Made by a program: the position numbers and the translations under genes. A stretch of DNA of 64,000 nt from assembly GCF_001183965.1 (NCBI RefSeq), contig NZ_LFZV01000001.1, positions 2,400,296 to 2,464,295 on the forward strand, written 5' to 3'. Below are positions 16,322-24,728 of this stretch, piece by piece. How positions within the stretch are numbered: the stretch's first letter is position 1; every line of letters begins with the position of its first letter. The stretch is from Bacillus sp. FJAT-27916 (GTDB lineage: Bacteria > Bacillota > Bacilli > Bacillales > Pradoshiaceae). A model generated the notes under the pieces. That model saw only the letters and a list, made by a program, of their open reading frames with translations. It had not been told where the DNA came from and searched no databases.

Positions 16322-17338
16322 CTAGAAATGGACTGTTTTTTTAATTGCCTGGAACACCCTCGCTGGTGTTGGCAGATAATGCTCTTCAAGTGCAAAGAAT
16401 GGAACCGGTACATCAAAGCCTGTAATGCGTTCAATCGGTGATTTCATATACAGGAAGGATGTATCATTAATAATAGACACAATATCATTGCCAACTCCTC
16501 CGGTTTCATGCGCCTCATGCACGATGACCGCGCGGCCTGTTTTCTGGACAGATTCTGCAATAATCTCCCGATCAATCGGATATAGGGTTCGTAAGTCAAT
16601 GACATCACAGGTAATGCCCTCTTTCTCAGCCTGTTCGGCCGCACTCATGGCCACCTGTACCATTGCCCCCCAGGCAATGAGCGTAACCTCATCCCCATCC
16701 TTCACCTTTTTGCCTTTGCCAATCTCAACCATGTATTTCCCTTCCGGCACCTCATCCCGCACAGAACGATAGAGCTTTAACGGCTCTAGAAACAGAACCG
16801 GATCTGGGTCCTCAATAGATGCTATCAATAGTCCTTTTGCATCGTGAGCGGTGGATGGACAGACCACCTTTATACCAGGCATATGGGTAAATAAAGCCTC
16901 AACACTGTCTGAATGAATCTCCGGTGCACGGATACCGGCTCCATATGGTGCACGGATGACCATCGGCACCGTATAACGCCCCATCGTCCTCATTCGAATA
17001 CGAGATACATGGGTCATGATCTGCTCATAGGCCGGATAGACAAATCCAAAGAATTGCATTTCAGCAATGGGCTTAAATCCATTGACTGCGAGACCGACTG
17101 AGGTTCCGATAATCCCTGATTCACTGAGAGGTGTATCCATCACGCGCTCTTGGCCGAATCGTTCCTGCAATCCGTCCGTCGCCCGAAATACGCCCCCGTT
17201 CTTTCCGATATCTTCCCCAAGCAAGAGAATGCGTTCATCTGCCTCAAGCATGGTGGCCAATCCATCTGTGATTGCTTGAATGAGTGTCATTTTGTTTGTT
17301 TTGATGCCGGCTTGCAGCCATTCTTCTTTTATCGCCAT
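16322..17338 (-). CDS. 2-oxoacid dehydrogenase E1 beta subunit
   Basis: E1 beta (338 aa) of a pyruvate/branched-chain-type dehydrogenase. It shows the conserved GEDIGKNGGVFRATDGL near residue 42, TPLSESGIIGTSVGLA, and the C-terminal transketolase domain with VIDLRTLYPID and VHEAHETGGVG. Together with the alpha subunit it decarboxylates the 2-oxoacid on thiamine diphosphate and acylates E2. The start is ATG at 17338 after GGAGGAG, overlapping the end of the alpha gene by 10 nt, consistent with equimolar synthesis. Confidence 0.92.
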   Translation of the reverse strand: MAIKEEWLQAGIKTNKMTLIQAITDGLATMLEADERILLLGEDIGKNGGVFRATDGLQERFGQERVMDTPLSESGIIGTSVGLAVNGFKPIAEMQFFGFVYPAYEQIMTHVSRIRMRTMGRYTVPMVIRAPYGAGIRAPEIHSDSVEALFTHMPGIKVVCPSTAHDAKGLLIASIEDPDPVLFLEPLKLYRSVRDEVPEGKYMVEIGKGKKVKDGDEVTLIAWGAMVQVAMSAAEQAEKEGITCDVIDLRTLYPIDREIIAESVQKTGRAVIVHEAHETGGVGNDIVSIINDTSFLYMKSPIERITGFDVPVPFFALEEHYLPTPARVFQAIKKTVHF

Positions 17339-18405
17339 TCGTTTTCTCCTCCTAACAAGCGGAAATAGTCTTCTTTTTGTTTAGCAATTGTCCAGGTCGG
17401 TGTTTCAAAGACATGGTCGAATAAATCCTCTACCTTCGGCTTCGGATAACTCTCGACCTCGCGTATCGCCTGTTCTACCTCATCTTTAATCTCCCTTTGC
17501 ACCCGGCTGGTCCATTCTTCATCCCATAGACCGGCATTTTTCATGTATCTCTCCAGTCGCATGAGCGGGTCGCGCGTTTCTCTTATTTCATCACTGATGG
17601 ACTGATTCCGATATTTTGTCGGGTCGTCTGCCGTTGTATGGGCTCCGTATCTCCATGTAACGGCTTCAATCAATGTCGGTCCCCCGTCATTCCGTGCCCG
17701 CTCCAATGCCTTCTTCGTCTCAAAGTAAACAGCCGCTATATCATTGCCGTCCACCCGTACTCCTGGTATGCCATAGGCAACGGACTTTTGGGCCACAGTC
17801 GCGGAGTTCATTTGCTTCTCAATCGGGACAGAAATAGCAAACCCATTATTTTGGTTAAAAAAGACTGCCGGAACTTGAAAGACACTTGCCATGTTCATTC
17901 CTTCATGAAAATCTCCCTCAGAAGTCGCCCCATCCCCAAAATAGGCAATCGCTGCATTTTTCGTTCCTTTTCGCTTCTCCGCGAGCGCCGCACCGGCAGC
18001 ATGGGGAAGCTGCGTGGCAATTGGTACTGCTGGAGGAAAGATTCTCTTCCCTTCCTCTGGAACACAGCCTTCCACCCGTCCATTCCAATAGAGAAAGGTA
18101 CGGGCCATATTGGCGCCATAGGTTAAGGTTGCCCCATGATCGCGATAGGTTGGGAATACCCAATCCTCCTCTCCAAGAGCAAGGGCACTCCCTGCCTGCG
18201 ATGCCTCTTGTCCCTCAAAGGGCGCATATGTACCCAGCCTCCCTTGACGCTGCAGACTAATTGCCTTACGGTCAAAGGTTCTAATGCGAACCATATGATA
18301 ATAGAACTCTCGAATTAACTCATCTGTCAGTCTTTCCTTATCCTCTTCCCTCACAAGCTGCCCGTCTTCATCAATCATTTGATAGATTGGAAACTCCATG
18401 CTCAT
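17329..18405 (-). CDS. 2-oxoacid dehydrogenase E1 alpha subunit
   Basis: E1 alpha (358 aa), with the thiamine diphosphate motif GDGATSEGDFHEGMN and a conserved phosphorylation-loop-like stretch YRYGAHTTADDPTKYR. Substrate is not readable from sequence: the subunit resembles both branched-chain and PDH-like E1alpha. The operon partner phenylalanine dehydrogenase points to phenylpyruvate. Start ATG at 18405 with GAGGTG 5 nt upstream; 28 nt after the dehydrogenase gene. Confidence 0.92.
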   Translation of the reverse strand: MSMEFPIYQMIDEDGQLVREEDKERLTDELIREFYYHMVRIRTFDRKAISLQRQGRLGTYAPFEGQEASQAGSALALGEEDWVFPTYRDHGATLTYGANMARTFLYWNGRVEGCVPEEGKRIFPPAVPIATQLPHAAGAALAEKRKGTKNAAIAYFGDGATSEGDFHEGMNMASVFQVPAVFFNQNNGFAISVPIEKQMNSATVAQKSVAYGIPGVRVDGNDIAAVYFETKKALERARNDGGPTLIEAVTWRYGAHTTADDPTKYRNQSISDEIRETRDPLMRLERYMKNAGLWDEEWTSRVQREIKDEVEQAIREVESYPKPKVEDLFDHVFETPTWTIAKQKEDYFRLLGGENEWR

Positions 18406-18433
18406 TCCATCACCTCATTTAATTATTTTTCCT

Positions 18434-19573
18434 TCATATGCGAACATCCCACTTCGGCGGTGTACTGCGTGTAAAGAAATGATTGAGCCTTTTCCGCTCC
18501 TCAATCCTCTTTTCACATAAACGGTTTGCCGCCTCAGCAGTGGTCACATGATCCAGCTCTGCCTGCTCGTAAACTTCCAATAAGGAATGATAGATTGTTT
18601 TTGTTTTGGTCAATACCCGCTCCTTATTGAAGCCATATAATTCATCTGCCACCTGAATAAGGCCTCCGCAATTGATCATATAGTCCGGTGCGTAAAGGAT
18701 CCCCTTTTGCTTTAATGCTTCTCCATGCCTGTCGGTTAAGAGCTGGTTATTGGCGGAACCGGCAATCGCCTTCACCTTCATGACATCAATCGTGTCATCA
18801 TTGATGATTCCTCCCCCTGCACAAGGAACAAATACATCAGCCTCTGCAGCGTAAATCTCCTTACTCCCAACCGGTCTGACCACTCCGTTATAACGTCTGG
18901 CAGCTTCTTTCACCTGTTCAATGGCAGCTTCATTAATATCTGTTACATACAAGTCCGCCCCTGCAGCAAGAAGCTGTTCAGCCACCTTCATGCCGACCTT
19001 CCCGAGTCCTTGAATGGCATAAGTTCTGCCTTCAAGCTCTTCCATGCCGAATCTTGCCTTATTGGTCGCCTGTAATCCATAGATCACGCCAGTTGCGGTT
19101 GGTATGGAAGAATCACCTCCGCCGCCATAGGCTTCCGGAATTCCTGTAATACAGCTCGTTTCCCTCGAGGCATGAACAAAATCCTCCATATTGGTCCCCA
19201 TATCTGTTCCCGTATAGAATCGACCATTTAAGGAATCCACAAATCGTCCAAAAGCCCGAAACATGGCTGGTGTTTTATCCTTAAGCGGATCACCAATCAG
19301 GACCGCCTTCCCGCCTCCGAAATCCACATCTGCTGCCGCACATTTATAGGTCATTCCTTTGGATAGACGCAGGGCATCCAAAAGAGCATCTGCCATCCCT
19401 TTGTAGGGCTGCATCCGGCATCCCCCAAGTGCCGGACCGAGTGCCGTGTTGTGAATAGCGATAATCGCTTTAAGCCCAGTGGATGGATCTTGACAGAACA
19501 TAACCTGTTCATGGTCCTGCATGCTTTCTAACAATTGTTCATTCCATTGTATTGATTGGTTGATCGTACTCAT
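18434..19573 (-). CDS. Phenylalanine dehydrogenase
   Basis: NAD-dependent amino acid dehydrogenase (379 aa) converting L-phenylalanine to phenylpyruvate and ammonia. Family motifs: [30 protein letters not shown] with the catalytic lysines, and the nucleotide-binding GLGKVG. The stretch [14 protein letters not shown] is the form I know from Bacillus and Thermoactinomyces phenylalanine dehydrogenases; leucine dehydrogenases have a TAEDVGTT-type sequence there. The C-terminal tail is also of the B. badius type, from memory. The start is ATG at 19573 after GGAGGG. A 14/14 cre site lies 33-46 nt upstream. Confidence 0.87.
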   Translation of the reverse strand: MSTINQSIQWNEQLLESMQDHEQVMFCQDPSTGLKAIIAIHNTALGPALGGCRMQPYKGMADALLDALRLSKGMTYKCAAADVDFGGGKAVLIGDPLKDKTPAMFRAFGRFVDSLNGRFYTGTDMGTNMEDFVHASRETSCITGIPEAYGGGGDSSIPTATGVIYGLQATNKARFGMEELEGRTYAIQGLGKVGMKVAEQLLAAGADLYVTDINEAAIEQVKEAARRYNGVVRPVGSKEIYAAEADVFVPCAGGGIINDDTIDVMKVKAIAGSANNQLLTDRHGEALKQKGILYAPDYMINCGGLIQVADELYGFNKERVLTKTKTIYHSLLEVYEQAELDHVTTAEAANRLCEKRIEERKRLNHFFTRSTPPKWDVRI

Positions 19574-19605
19574 TCGCCATTCCCTCCATATATCTGTCTC
19601 TATCT

Positions 19606-19619
19606 AGTAAGCGCTTACA
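19606..19619 (-). promoter_or_regulatory. cre site upstream of phenylalanine dehydrogenase
   Basis: TGTAAGCGCTTACT fits the CcpA consensus TGWAARCGYTWNCW at all 14 positions. It lies in the 56-nt gap between the thioesterase and dehydrogenase genes, where CcpA could block elongation or an internal promoter. Confidence 0.78.
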
Positions 19620-19629
19620 TCTTGATCAT

Positions 19630-20034
19630 CTATTCTTGATGGCTCATTGATTTCTTTAGACGCCGTTCCATTGACTCTTTCATAACAATTCCTTGCTTCA
19701 CTTCCCCTACGCCTATTAATCCTGTTTCATTATGGACCTCTACACTTGTCAAAACGCAATGATCGGTGATGTCTGTTACGACAGCTGTGACATGAACATT
19801 CGTTCCCTCCCCTGTAGGCGCGATATGCTTCACTGTCACTGCTCCGCCAACTCCCTCTTCATGTGATTCCAGATAGGGCAATATAATTTTTCGTGAAGCC
19901 CATTCCATGTGATAAACCATCGCAACCGTCGAATAGGCACGATGAACAATCTGTCCTTCGAATTGAGCAAACATCTCTTCACTCACCTTGGCCGTCACTT
20001 CAGCCATTGCTCCAATCTGCAAGCCTTCTTTCAT
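19630..20034 (-). CDS. Hotdog-fold acyl-CoA thioesterase, FlK-like
   Basis: Hotdog thioesterase (134 aa) resembling the fluoroacetyl-CoA thioesterase FlK. The three catalytic positions of that family can be matched: Thr in AYSTVAM, Glu in HMEWASRK and His in VTVKHIAPT. It probably hydrolyses a specific acyl-CoA of the pathway, such as phenylacetyl-CoA or a toxic side product, in the manner of PaaI in other bacteria. It is the first gene of the phenylalanine operon. Two ATGs follow AGGAGG; the second, at 20034, has the better 5-nt spacing. Confidence 0.75.
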   Translation of the reverse strand: MKEGLQIGAMAEVTAKVSEEMFAQFEGQIVHRAYSTVAMVYHMEWASRKIILPYLESHEEGVGGAVTVKHIAPTGEGTNVHVTAVVTDITDHCVLTSVEVHNETGLIGVGEVKQGIVMKESMERRLKKSMSHQE

Positions 20035-20037
20035 CAT

Positions 20038-20405
20038 ATCCTCCTTTACAACGCCTGTTTAAGCAGCCATTTTGTATAATTTTCAGGATTCATAATGCCT
20101 CATGCGTAATGGCAGAGGAAGATTGTTCGGATTCCTGTCCGAAGACCTCCTTTTCAACTTTTCTGCTATCCGCCGGAGGCTTTCACTTTATTCAACTGGA
20201 ATGAAGAATATAGTCTCGATCCGTATAGAAATGGAGATTTCCTTTGAATAAAGTGAAAAAATTTAGAAAATTATGTTTATATCATTTAGGATACGTTATA
20301 ATAAAAATCAGTAACATAACAAATTGAATAAAATTCCATATAGTAAATATCTATTTTGCATAAGTTTCATCACAATTAACTTCATTTTAAAATGGGGAAT
20401 GGATT
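20038..20405. promoter_or_regulatory. Divergent control region of the phenylalanine operon and lrp-like gene
   Basis: The 368-nt region has no gene. It contains an 18-bp palindrome TTCGGA-N6-TCCGAA (20126-20143), a perfect 15-bp inverted repeat (20181-20195 with 20244-20258) and a TATAAT-like box near 20297. AT content rises sharply toward the regulator gene. It is the probable site of autoregulation and operon control by the Lrp-like protein. Confidence 0.6.
20181..20258. repeat. Perfect 15-bp inverted repeat in divergent promoter region
   Basis: Arms TTTCACTTTATTCAA (20181-20195) and TTGAATAAAGTGAAA (20244-20258) are separated by 48 nt. The distance between arm centres (63 bp) is six helical turns. 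Paired operators bridged by an octameric Lrp-type protein would fit; an RNA hairpin in a leader is the alternative. Confidence 0.6.
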
Positions 20406-20861
20406 ATGGATCAATTAGATGTTCGCCTTCTCGCTATTCTTCAAAAGGACGGGCGCATAACAATAAGTGATTTATCCAAGCAGCTAGCCTTAAGCAGACC
20501 AAGTGTGACCGAACGATTGAACCGACTTCGGGAAAAGGGAGTCATCGAGGGGTTCAGTGCGAGGGTTTGTCCCCGTTCTGTCGGCAGACATATTATCGTC
20601 TTTATCCAATTAAGCGACTTCAAGACGGCCTCCTATGCTGAATTCGAAAAGAAAATCTTAGATGATCCCGACATCATTGAAATCCACCGCTTAACTGGGC
20701 CTGTCAGTTACTTATTGAAAGCGGCTGTACCTGGAATGGAACAGCTCAACCAAGTCATTGAAAGACTGAATCCTTATGGGAATGTCAATACCTCCATTGT
20801 GCTGTCTTCTCCCTTGTCCTTCAGCCCGGTTGAACCTGTTCAAGAGGAGATAAACTCATGA
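20406..20861 (+). CDS. Lrp/AsnC-family transcriptional regulator
   Basis: Feast/famine regulator (151 aa). The N-terminal winged helix (ILQKDGRITISDLSKQLALS, then SVTERLNRLREKGVIEGF) is followed by the ligand-binding RAM domain (VGRHIIVFIQL ... VSYLLKAAVPGMEQL). It is divergent from the phenylalanine operon and probably senses an aromatic or branched-chain amino acid. ATG at 20406 with GGGGAATGG upstream. In B. subtilis the comparable bkd operon is run by BkdR with sigma-L; no such regulator is seen here. Confidence 0.9.
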   Translation: MDQLDVRLLAILQKDGRITISDLSKQLALSRPSVTERLNRLREKGVIEGFSARVCPRSVGRHIIVFIQLSDFKTASYAEFEKKILDDPDIIEIHRLTGPVSYLLKAAVPGMEQLNQVIERLNPYGNVNTSIVLSSPLSFSPVEPVQEEINS

Positions 20862-20878
20862 AGGAAAGAACAAGCTGA

Positions 20879-20911
20879 GGGAGGGTGACGAATTGTGCAC
20901 CCTCCCTTCTT
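20879..20911 (+). terminator. Terminator of the lrp-like gene
   Basis: Stem GGGAGGGTG / CACCCTCCC (20879-20887 with 20898-20906) followed by a short T-rich stretch, 18 nt after the stop codon. Confidence 0.75.
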
Positions 20912-20945
20912 CTGTATATTAATCATCCCTGGATTGGAGCACGAC

Positions 20946-21488
20946 ATGTTAAAGAGAAAATATGGAGACCGGTCAGATTGGAAACGGATTACACAAAGAA
21001 AATTTGCCCAAGTCTTCCTCGAAACAAATGAATATACCGGATACATTACCTTACTTCAACTAACTGAGCTCACCTCCCCCCTCATCGTCCAATACGAAAA
21101 AAAGTCCGTATGCATTGCAGATAAAGAGTATACGTGGCTTCAGCAATTTCCAAAAGACGCCCGCCATAGCGTAACGACCATGTTTGATGCAGAAGGAAGG
21201 ATTGTACAATGGTATATTGACATTTGCCTCGGCAATGGCTGTGATGACGGCAGACCATGGATGGATGACTTGTATATCGATCTCATTCTCTTCCCATCTG
21301 GGGAGATTTTCGTAAAGGATACGGATGAACTGGAAGCTGCCTATAAGAGCAGAATCATTCATAAAGAGCTGTATGATCTTGCTTGGAAGGAAGCAGGCAG
21401 GGTGAAAAGCTTGCTTTGTACAGGGAATTTTCCTTTAGTGGATTTAGCCTCGGAGCATCGAAATCTGCTGATTGGACTTCTTGAATAA
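20946..21488 (+). CDS. DUF402 domain protein
   Basis: DUF402-family protein (180 aa). Typical features are the core DAEGRIVQWYIDI near residue 79, followed by DDLYIDLILFPSGEI and DTDELEAA. Studied Gram-positive relatives include nucleoside di-/triphosphate phosphatases (Ntdp) and RNA-linked FAU-1 proteins; the acidic residues that bind metal in those are plausibly conserved here. ATG at 20946, 17 codons into a longer open frame that runs into the terminator hairpin, is supported by a GGAG upstream. Function here is inferred at family level only. Confidence 0.78.
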   Translation: MLKRKYGDRSDWKRITQRKFAQVFLETNEYTGYITLLQLTELTSPLIVQYEKKSVCIADKEYTWLQQFPKDARHSVTTMFDAEGRIVQWYIDICLGNGCDDGRPWMDDLYIDLILFPSGEIFVKDTDELEAAYKSRIIHKELYDLAWKEAGRVKSLLCTGNFPLVDLASEHRNLLIGLLE

Positions 21489-21549
21489 TGCTTCAGGTTG
21501 AACATCTGAGTAAATTTCTTGAATTGGATAAAGAGGAGTGTATACATTT

Positions 21550-22626
21550 ATGCCATTATCAAATTCACAAAAATCAGCTCTAGCGTATATTGAAACTGAG
21601 GCAAAAAAACATAAGCATGAGGCGAGATCAAGCATTCATCATATTTTAAAGATGTCAAACGTCTCAACAGATACATTCGAAAAAACGTTTGATGCTATTA
21701 AGGCAAACGCCAGAATTGCCTTGCATTTTCATCCAGACCGGCTCGTTTCCAGCTTTAACAGCGTTGTCCAATCATTATTCATACAAGGAGAGTATAAAAG
21801 CCAATTCGAAACGCTTATCTCAGCCGGAAGTGTTTCTGCCTTTCCAGGCGGCGAACGGGACCTTTGGGAGAGAAGGTTATTTGGAGGGGCCTACCATGGT
21901 GAAGACGCAGCCATGAAAGACCGCCCTAAATACGGGGCGCTGAATTTGATGCTTCCTTCAGATGGACCTGCTCCCCGCTTTGGTTCATGCTATTTCCTCC
22001 TTTATCCATCAGTCTCTCATCGTTCTACTTTTACCTATTTAGATTCCCATCTGGAATTAAAGGAAAAGGGAACATTTCAGGAATTTGATTTAATACTCGC
22101 AGCACTTCTGGAGGATTCATTTTCAAGAGAATTTGCATTAGGAGAAGCTCAAATTCGCCCTCCTAAGCTATTCAATCATTTATTAACGAATCTTTCAGAC
22201 CCTCAAAAATATCTCTATGAACAAAAAATCCATCGTAATCTTGACCACTACATAGAAGCCCAAATCCATGGGCCCATCTCACTTAGAAATGACGTTGAAA
22301 TACTCGTTGCAGACACCTCATTTAGAGGAACGGATATTGGGGGAATTATGGAGCAGCTATGCTCAAAGTATTCCATCAAACTACATTGGCGAAGGGGCTT
22401 TCACCTTACAGTGCAGGAAGTACCTTCTGATTTTAGAGGTGTAAAAATGCCTGTTCTCGCAAAACGTATTGCCGAAACCAACGATATAAATGCACGGATA
22501 ATTGGCTCTGCCATGAAAGTTATGTACTCACAGCCTGATCAATGGTCTGACTACGGAACCATGAAGGAAATCACGCAGGATATTAAGCTATTATGGCATG
22601 TCCTTGTGAGATATGGCTCATGCTAG
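21550..22626 (+). CDS. DUF3626 domain protein
   Basis: Protein of 358 aa that fits DUF3626, a family of unknown function. Conserved-looking motifs are LHFHPDR near residue 58 and GGERDLWERRLFGGAYHG near 100, then YGALNLMLPSDGPAPRFGS, typical of the family. No signal peptide or membrane helix. The ATG at 21550 has AAGAGGAG 11 nt upstream; a GTG at 21538 falls within that site. It lies 61 nt after the DUF402 gene on the same strand. I do not assign an activity. Confidence 0.75.
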   Translation: MPLSNSQKSALAYIETEAKKHKHEARSSIHHILKMSNVSTDTFEKTFDAIKANARIALHFHPDRLVSSFNSVVQSLFIQGEYKSQFETLISAGSVSAFPGGERDLWERRLFGGAYHGEDAAMKDRPKYGALNLMLPSDGPAPRFGSCYFLLYPSVSHRSTFTYLDSHLELKEKGTFQEFDLILAALLEDSFSREFALGEAQIRPPKLFNHLLTNLSDPQKYLYEQKIHRNLDHYIEAQIHGPISLRNDVEILVADTSFRGTDIGGIMEQLCSKYSIKLHWRRGFHLTVQEVPSDFRGVKMPVLAKRIAETNDINARIIGSAMKVMYSQPDQWSDYGTMKEITQDIKLLWHVLVRYGSC

Positions 22627-22826
22627 ACAAGTAAGTGTGTGAAACAATTGGGGGATAAAAATATTGTAAGTGAGCAATTTAAAAAGGACTAGCAATCTAT
22701 TCTGCCAGCTCCCTTTGTGTTTTCTACTAGTTATAGAATTAAGACCGAATCAAGGAATTCCCAATGCTATTTAAAAAAAATAAAAAACCGTAAGATAAAT
22801 TTCCAGAATCAAAAACGTAGCTTCTC

Positions 22827-23027
22827 TTATTTGCTGGTACGGCTTACTTGACTGTTTCTCACTAATCCGTAAATGGCAAGACTCATTAAATATAGGCATA
22901 GAACGATAAAAGTGACCGTGTAGCCTATATTCTTTTCATGATAGTTATCATAAGCAAACAATCCCATTGCAATCGCATTTATCAATAGACTTAATAAAAT
23001 TAACGGTTGAATCTTTGTCCTATTCAT
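22827..23027 (-). CDS. Small two-helix membrane protein, unknown
   Basis: 66 residues. Two hydrophobic segments (PLILLSLLINAIAMGLFAY and YTVTFIVLCLYLMSLAIYGL) are joined by a short polar loop, with a basic tail. The ATG at 23027 is preceded by GGGGTGAG and is preferred to an upstream in-frame start at 23105, which lacks a ribosome site. No family recognised. Confidence 0.6.
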   Translation of the reverse strand: MNRTKIQPLILLSLLINAIAMGLFAYDNYHEKNIGYTVTFIVLCLYLMSLAIYGLVRNSQVSRTSK

Positions 23028-23203
23028 TATTGATCTCACCCCATATTTATACTCTACCATATTGAGTACATCCCATCTCTTCTTTATATGATTTGTCGTA
23101 TTCAAGTAAAATAGTTAAATGATGATTAATTGTTATTGAACTGTATTGTCCATTCTTTCTCTTTCGTAACCCAATATATCATTAATTGACTGCAGAGCTC
23201 ATT

Positions 23204-23235
23204 GTAAAAAGCAGCGGACAAAATCCGCTGCTTTT
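23204..23235 (-). terminator. Terminator of the amidase gene
   Basis: Stem AAAAGCAGCGGA / TCCGCTGCTTTT (23207-23218 with 23224-23235), five nt after the amidase stop. Confidence 0.9.
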
Positions 23236-23239
23236 ACCC

Positions 23240-24715
23240 TTACATCCCCTTCAATCCAACCCAAATCGGAGATTCCTCCATTTGTGCGGCTAAACCTAAT
23301 AGCCAATCCTCTCTTCCCTTTGGAGCCATAATCTGGACGCCGATTGGCAGTCCATTGTCACCCATATGAACAGGTAAACTGATTGCCGGCTGGCCAATAA
23401 TGTTTGCCCATTGAGTAAACGGTGTATAGGTCAAGCTTGGGAGAAACATATCGTAGACCATTCTTAATTGTTCGGACGGGGATGCTTCTTCGATTTGAAG
23501 CAATTCCTCTTCCTCTTTCTTCGAATGGGTCAGTTCACCTATCCGAGGAGCGGTGCTGGCAGTAGCTGGCGTGATGTATAAATCAAAGGTTTGGTTGAAG
23601 TGAGCCATCTGGGCCGCTGCCGTATCCCATTCAGCAATGCTTCTGGTGAACTGGATGGCTGATACCTGTTCTCCAGCTGTCTTCAGAACCCAGGAGACCA
23701 TTTCAATATCTTCATTTGTTACTTTACGGCCAATGGATTCCTCGATGGATTGGATGTCAGCGGCCATTTCACCGCAGTTCATGATATAGTAATTCTCCAT
23801 GAGCCTGATTCCATCGATTTCAGGCTCCTTTTCTTCCACATGATGGCCTTGTTCTTCGAGCCATTTAACGGTTTTATGTACAGCCTTCACAGCATCAGCT
23901 GAAACCGGAGTACCGACTGGAGATTTCACTGAAAAGGCAATTCGAAATTTCCGCTTACCATTGTTCAAATCTTCTAAGTAGCTTCCTTGATAAAGCGGCA
24001 CGTTGAAAGCGGCTTCTGGCTGCAGTACCTGCAGGACATCAAGCATGGCCGCGCTGTCTCTGACTGTTTTCGTGAGGACAAAGTCCACAGCAGCACCATG
24101 CCATTGCCTTCCTACACCTGGTCCAACCGGTGTTCTGCCTCTTGTCGGTTTTAACCCGACAAGCCCGGTGAAGGAGGCAGGTATACGAATGGAACCTCCT
24201 CCGTCACTTGCTCCGGCGATTGGGACAATTCCAGCTGCAACGGCTGCCGAAGCACCACCGCTCGAACCGCCTGGTGAATACGCTGGATTCCAAGGATTCC
24301 GTGAAGGCCCGTAAAGAGCCGGCTCTGTAATATTTTTCAGCCCGAATTCAGGCGTGCTCGTCTGCCCGGCAATAAGAAAGCCGGCTTCTCGGATTTTTCT
24401 CACATAATGGGAGTCAATGTTGGCTACCCGGTCCTTCAATAGCTTCGTCCCAGCTGTAGCCCTCTCCCCCGCGATAGACTGGGAAAGATCTTTCAAGAAA
24501 ATCGGAACACCTGCAAATGGTTTGTTGAAATCCATTTTTCCTGCTTCGGTTAATGCCTGTTCAAATCGTGTGTGCACAATCGCATTCAGTTCTGGATTGA
24601 TGTCATCCGTCATTTTACTGACATCCTCCAATAATTCCTTCGCACTCATCTGACCCTTTTTCACCAGCTCAGCCAAACCTATCCCGTCATAGCGGGAAAA
24701 CTCAGCTAAATTCAT
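23240..24715 (-). CDS. Amidase signature family protein
   Basis: Amidase (491 aa) with the Ser-cisSer-Lys triad: Lys in FLKDLSQ (about 75), Ser in YSPGGSSGGASAAVAAG (about 150) and the nucleophile in SDGGGSIRIPAS (about 175). Substrate is unknown; members include aliphatic and aryl amidases. The ATG at 24715 follows GAGGTGG; the TTG at 24718 is too close to it. Ten nt after the LCP gene, so the pair is probably co-transcribed. Confidence 0.9.
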   Translation of the reverse strand: MNLAEFSRYDGIGLAELVKKGQMSAKELLEDVSKMTDDINPELNAIVHTRFEQALTEAGKMDFNKPFAGVPIFLKDLSQSIAGERATAGTKLLKDRVANIDSHYVRKIREAGFLIAGQTSTPEFGLKNITEPALYGPSRNPWNPAYSPGGSSGGASAAVAAGIVPIAGASDGGGSIRIPASFTGLVGLKPTRGRTPVGPGVGRQWHGAAVDFVLTKTVRDSAAMLDVLQVLQPEAAFNVPLYQGSYLEDLNNGKRKFRIAFSVKSPVGTPVSADAVKAVHKTVKWLEEQGHHVEEKEPEIDGIRLMENYYIMNCGEMAADIQSIEESIGRKVTNEDIEMVSWVLKTAGEQVSAIQFTRSIAEWDTAAAQMAHFNQTFDLYITPATASTAPRIGELTHSKKEEEELLQIEEASPSEQLRMVYDMFLPSLTYTPFTQWANIIGQPAISLPVHMGDNGLPIGVQIMAPKGREDWLLGLAAQMEESPIWVGLKGM

Positions 24716-24728
24716 CAAACCACCTCAT

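Noticed and set aside
18434-19573. Leucine dehydrogenase
   Set aside because: Next to a 2-oxoacid dehydrogenase this was the first idea, but the [12 protein letters not shown] stretch and the C-terminal tail fit phenylalanine dehydrogenases, and the paa operon adjoins.
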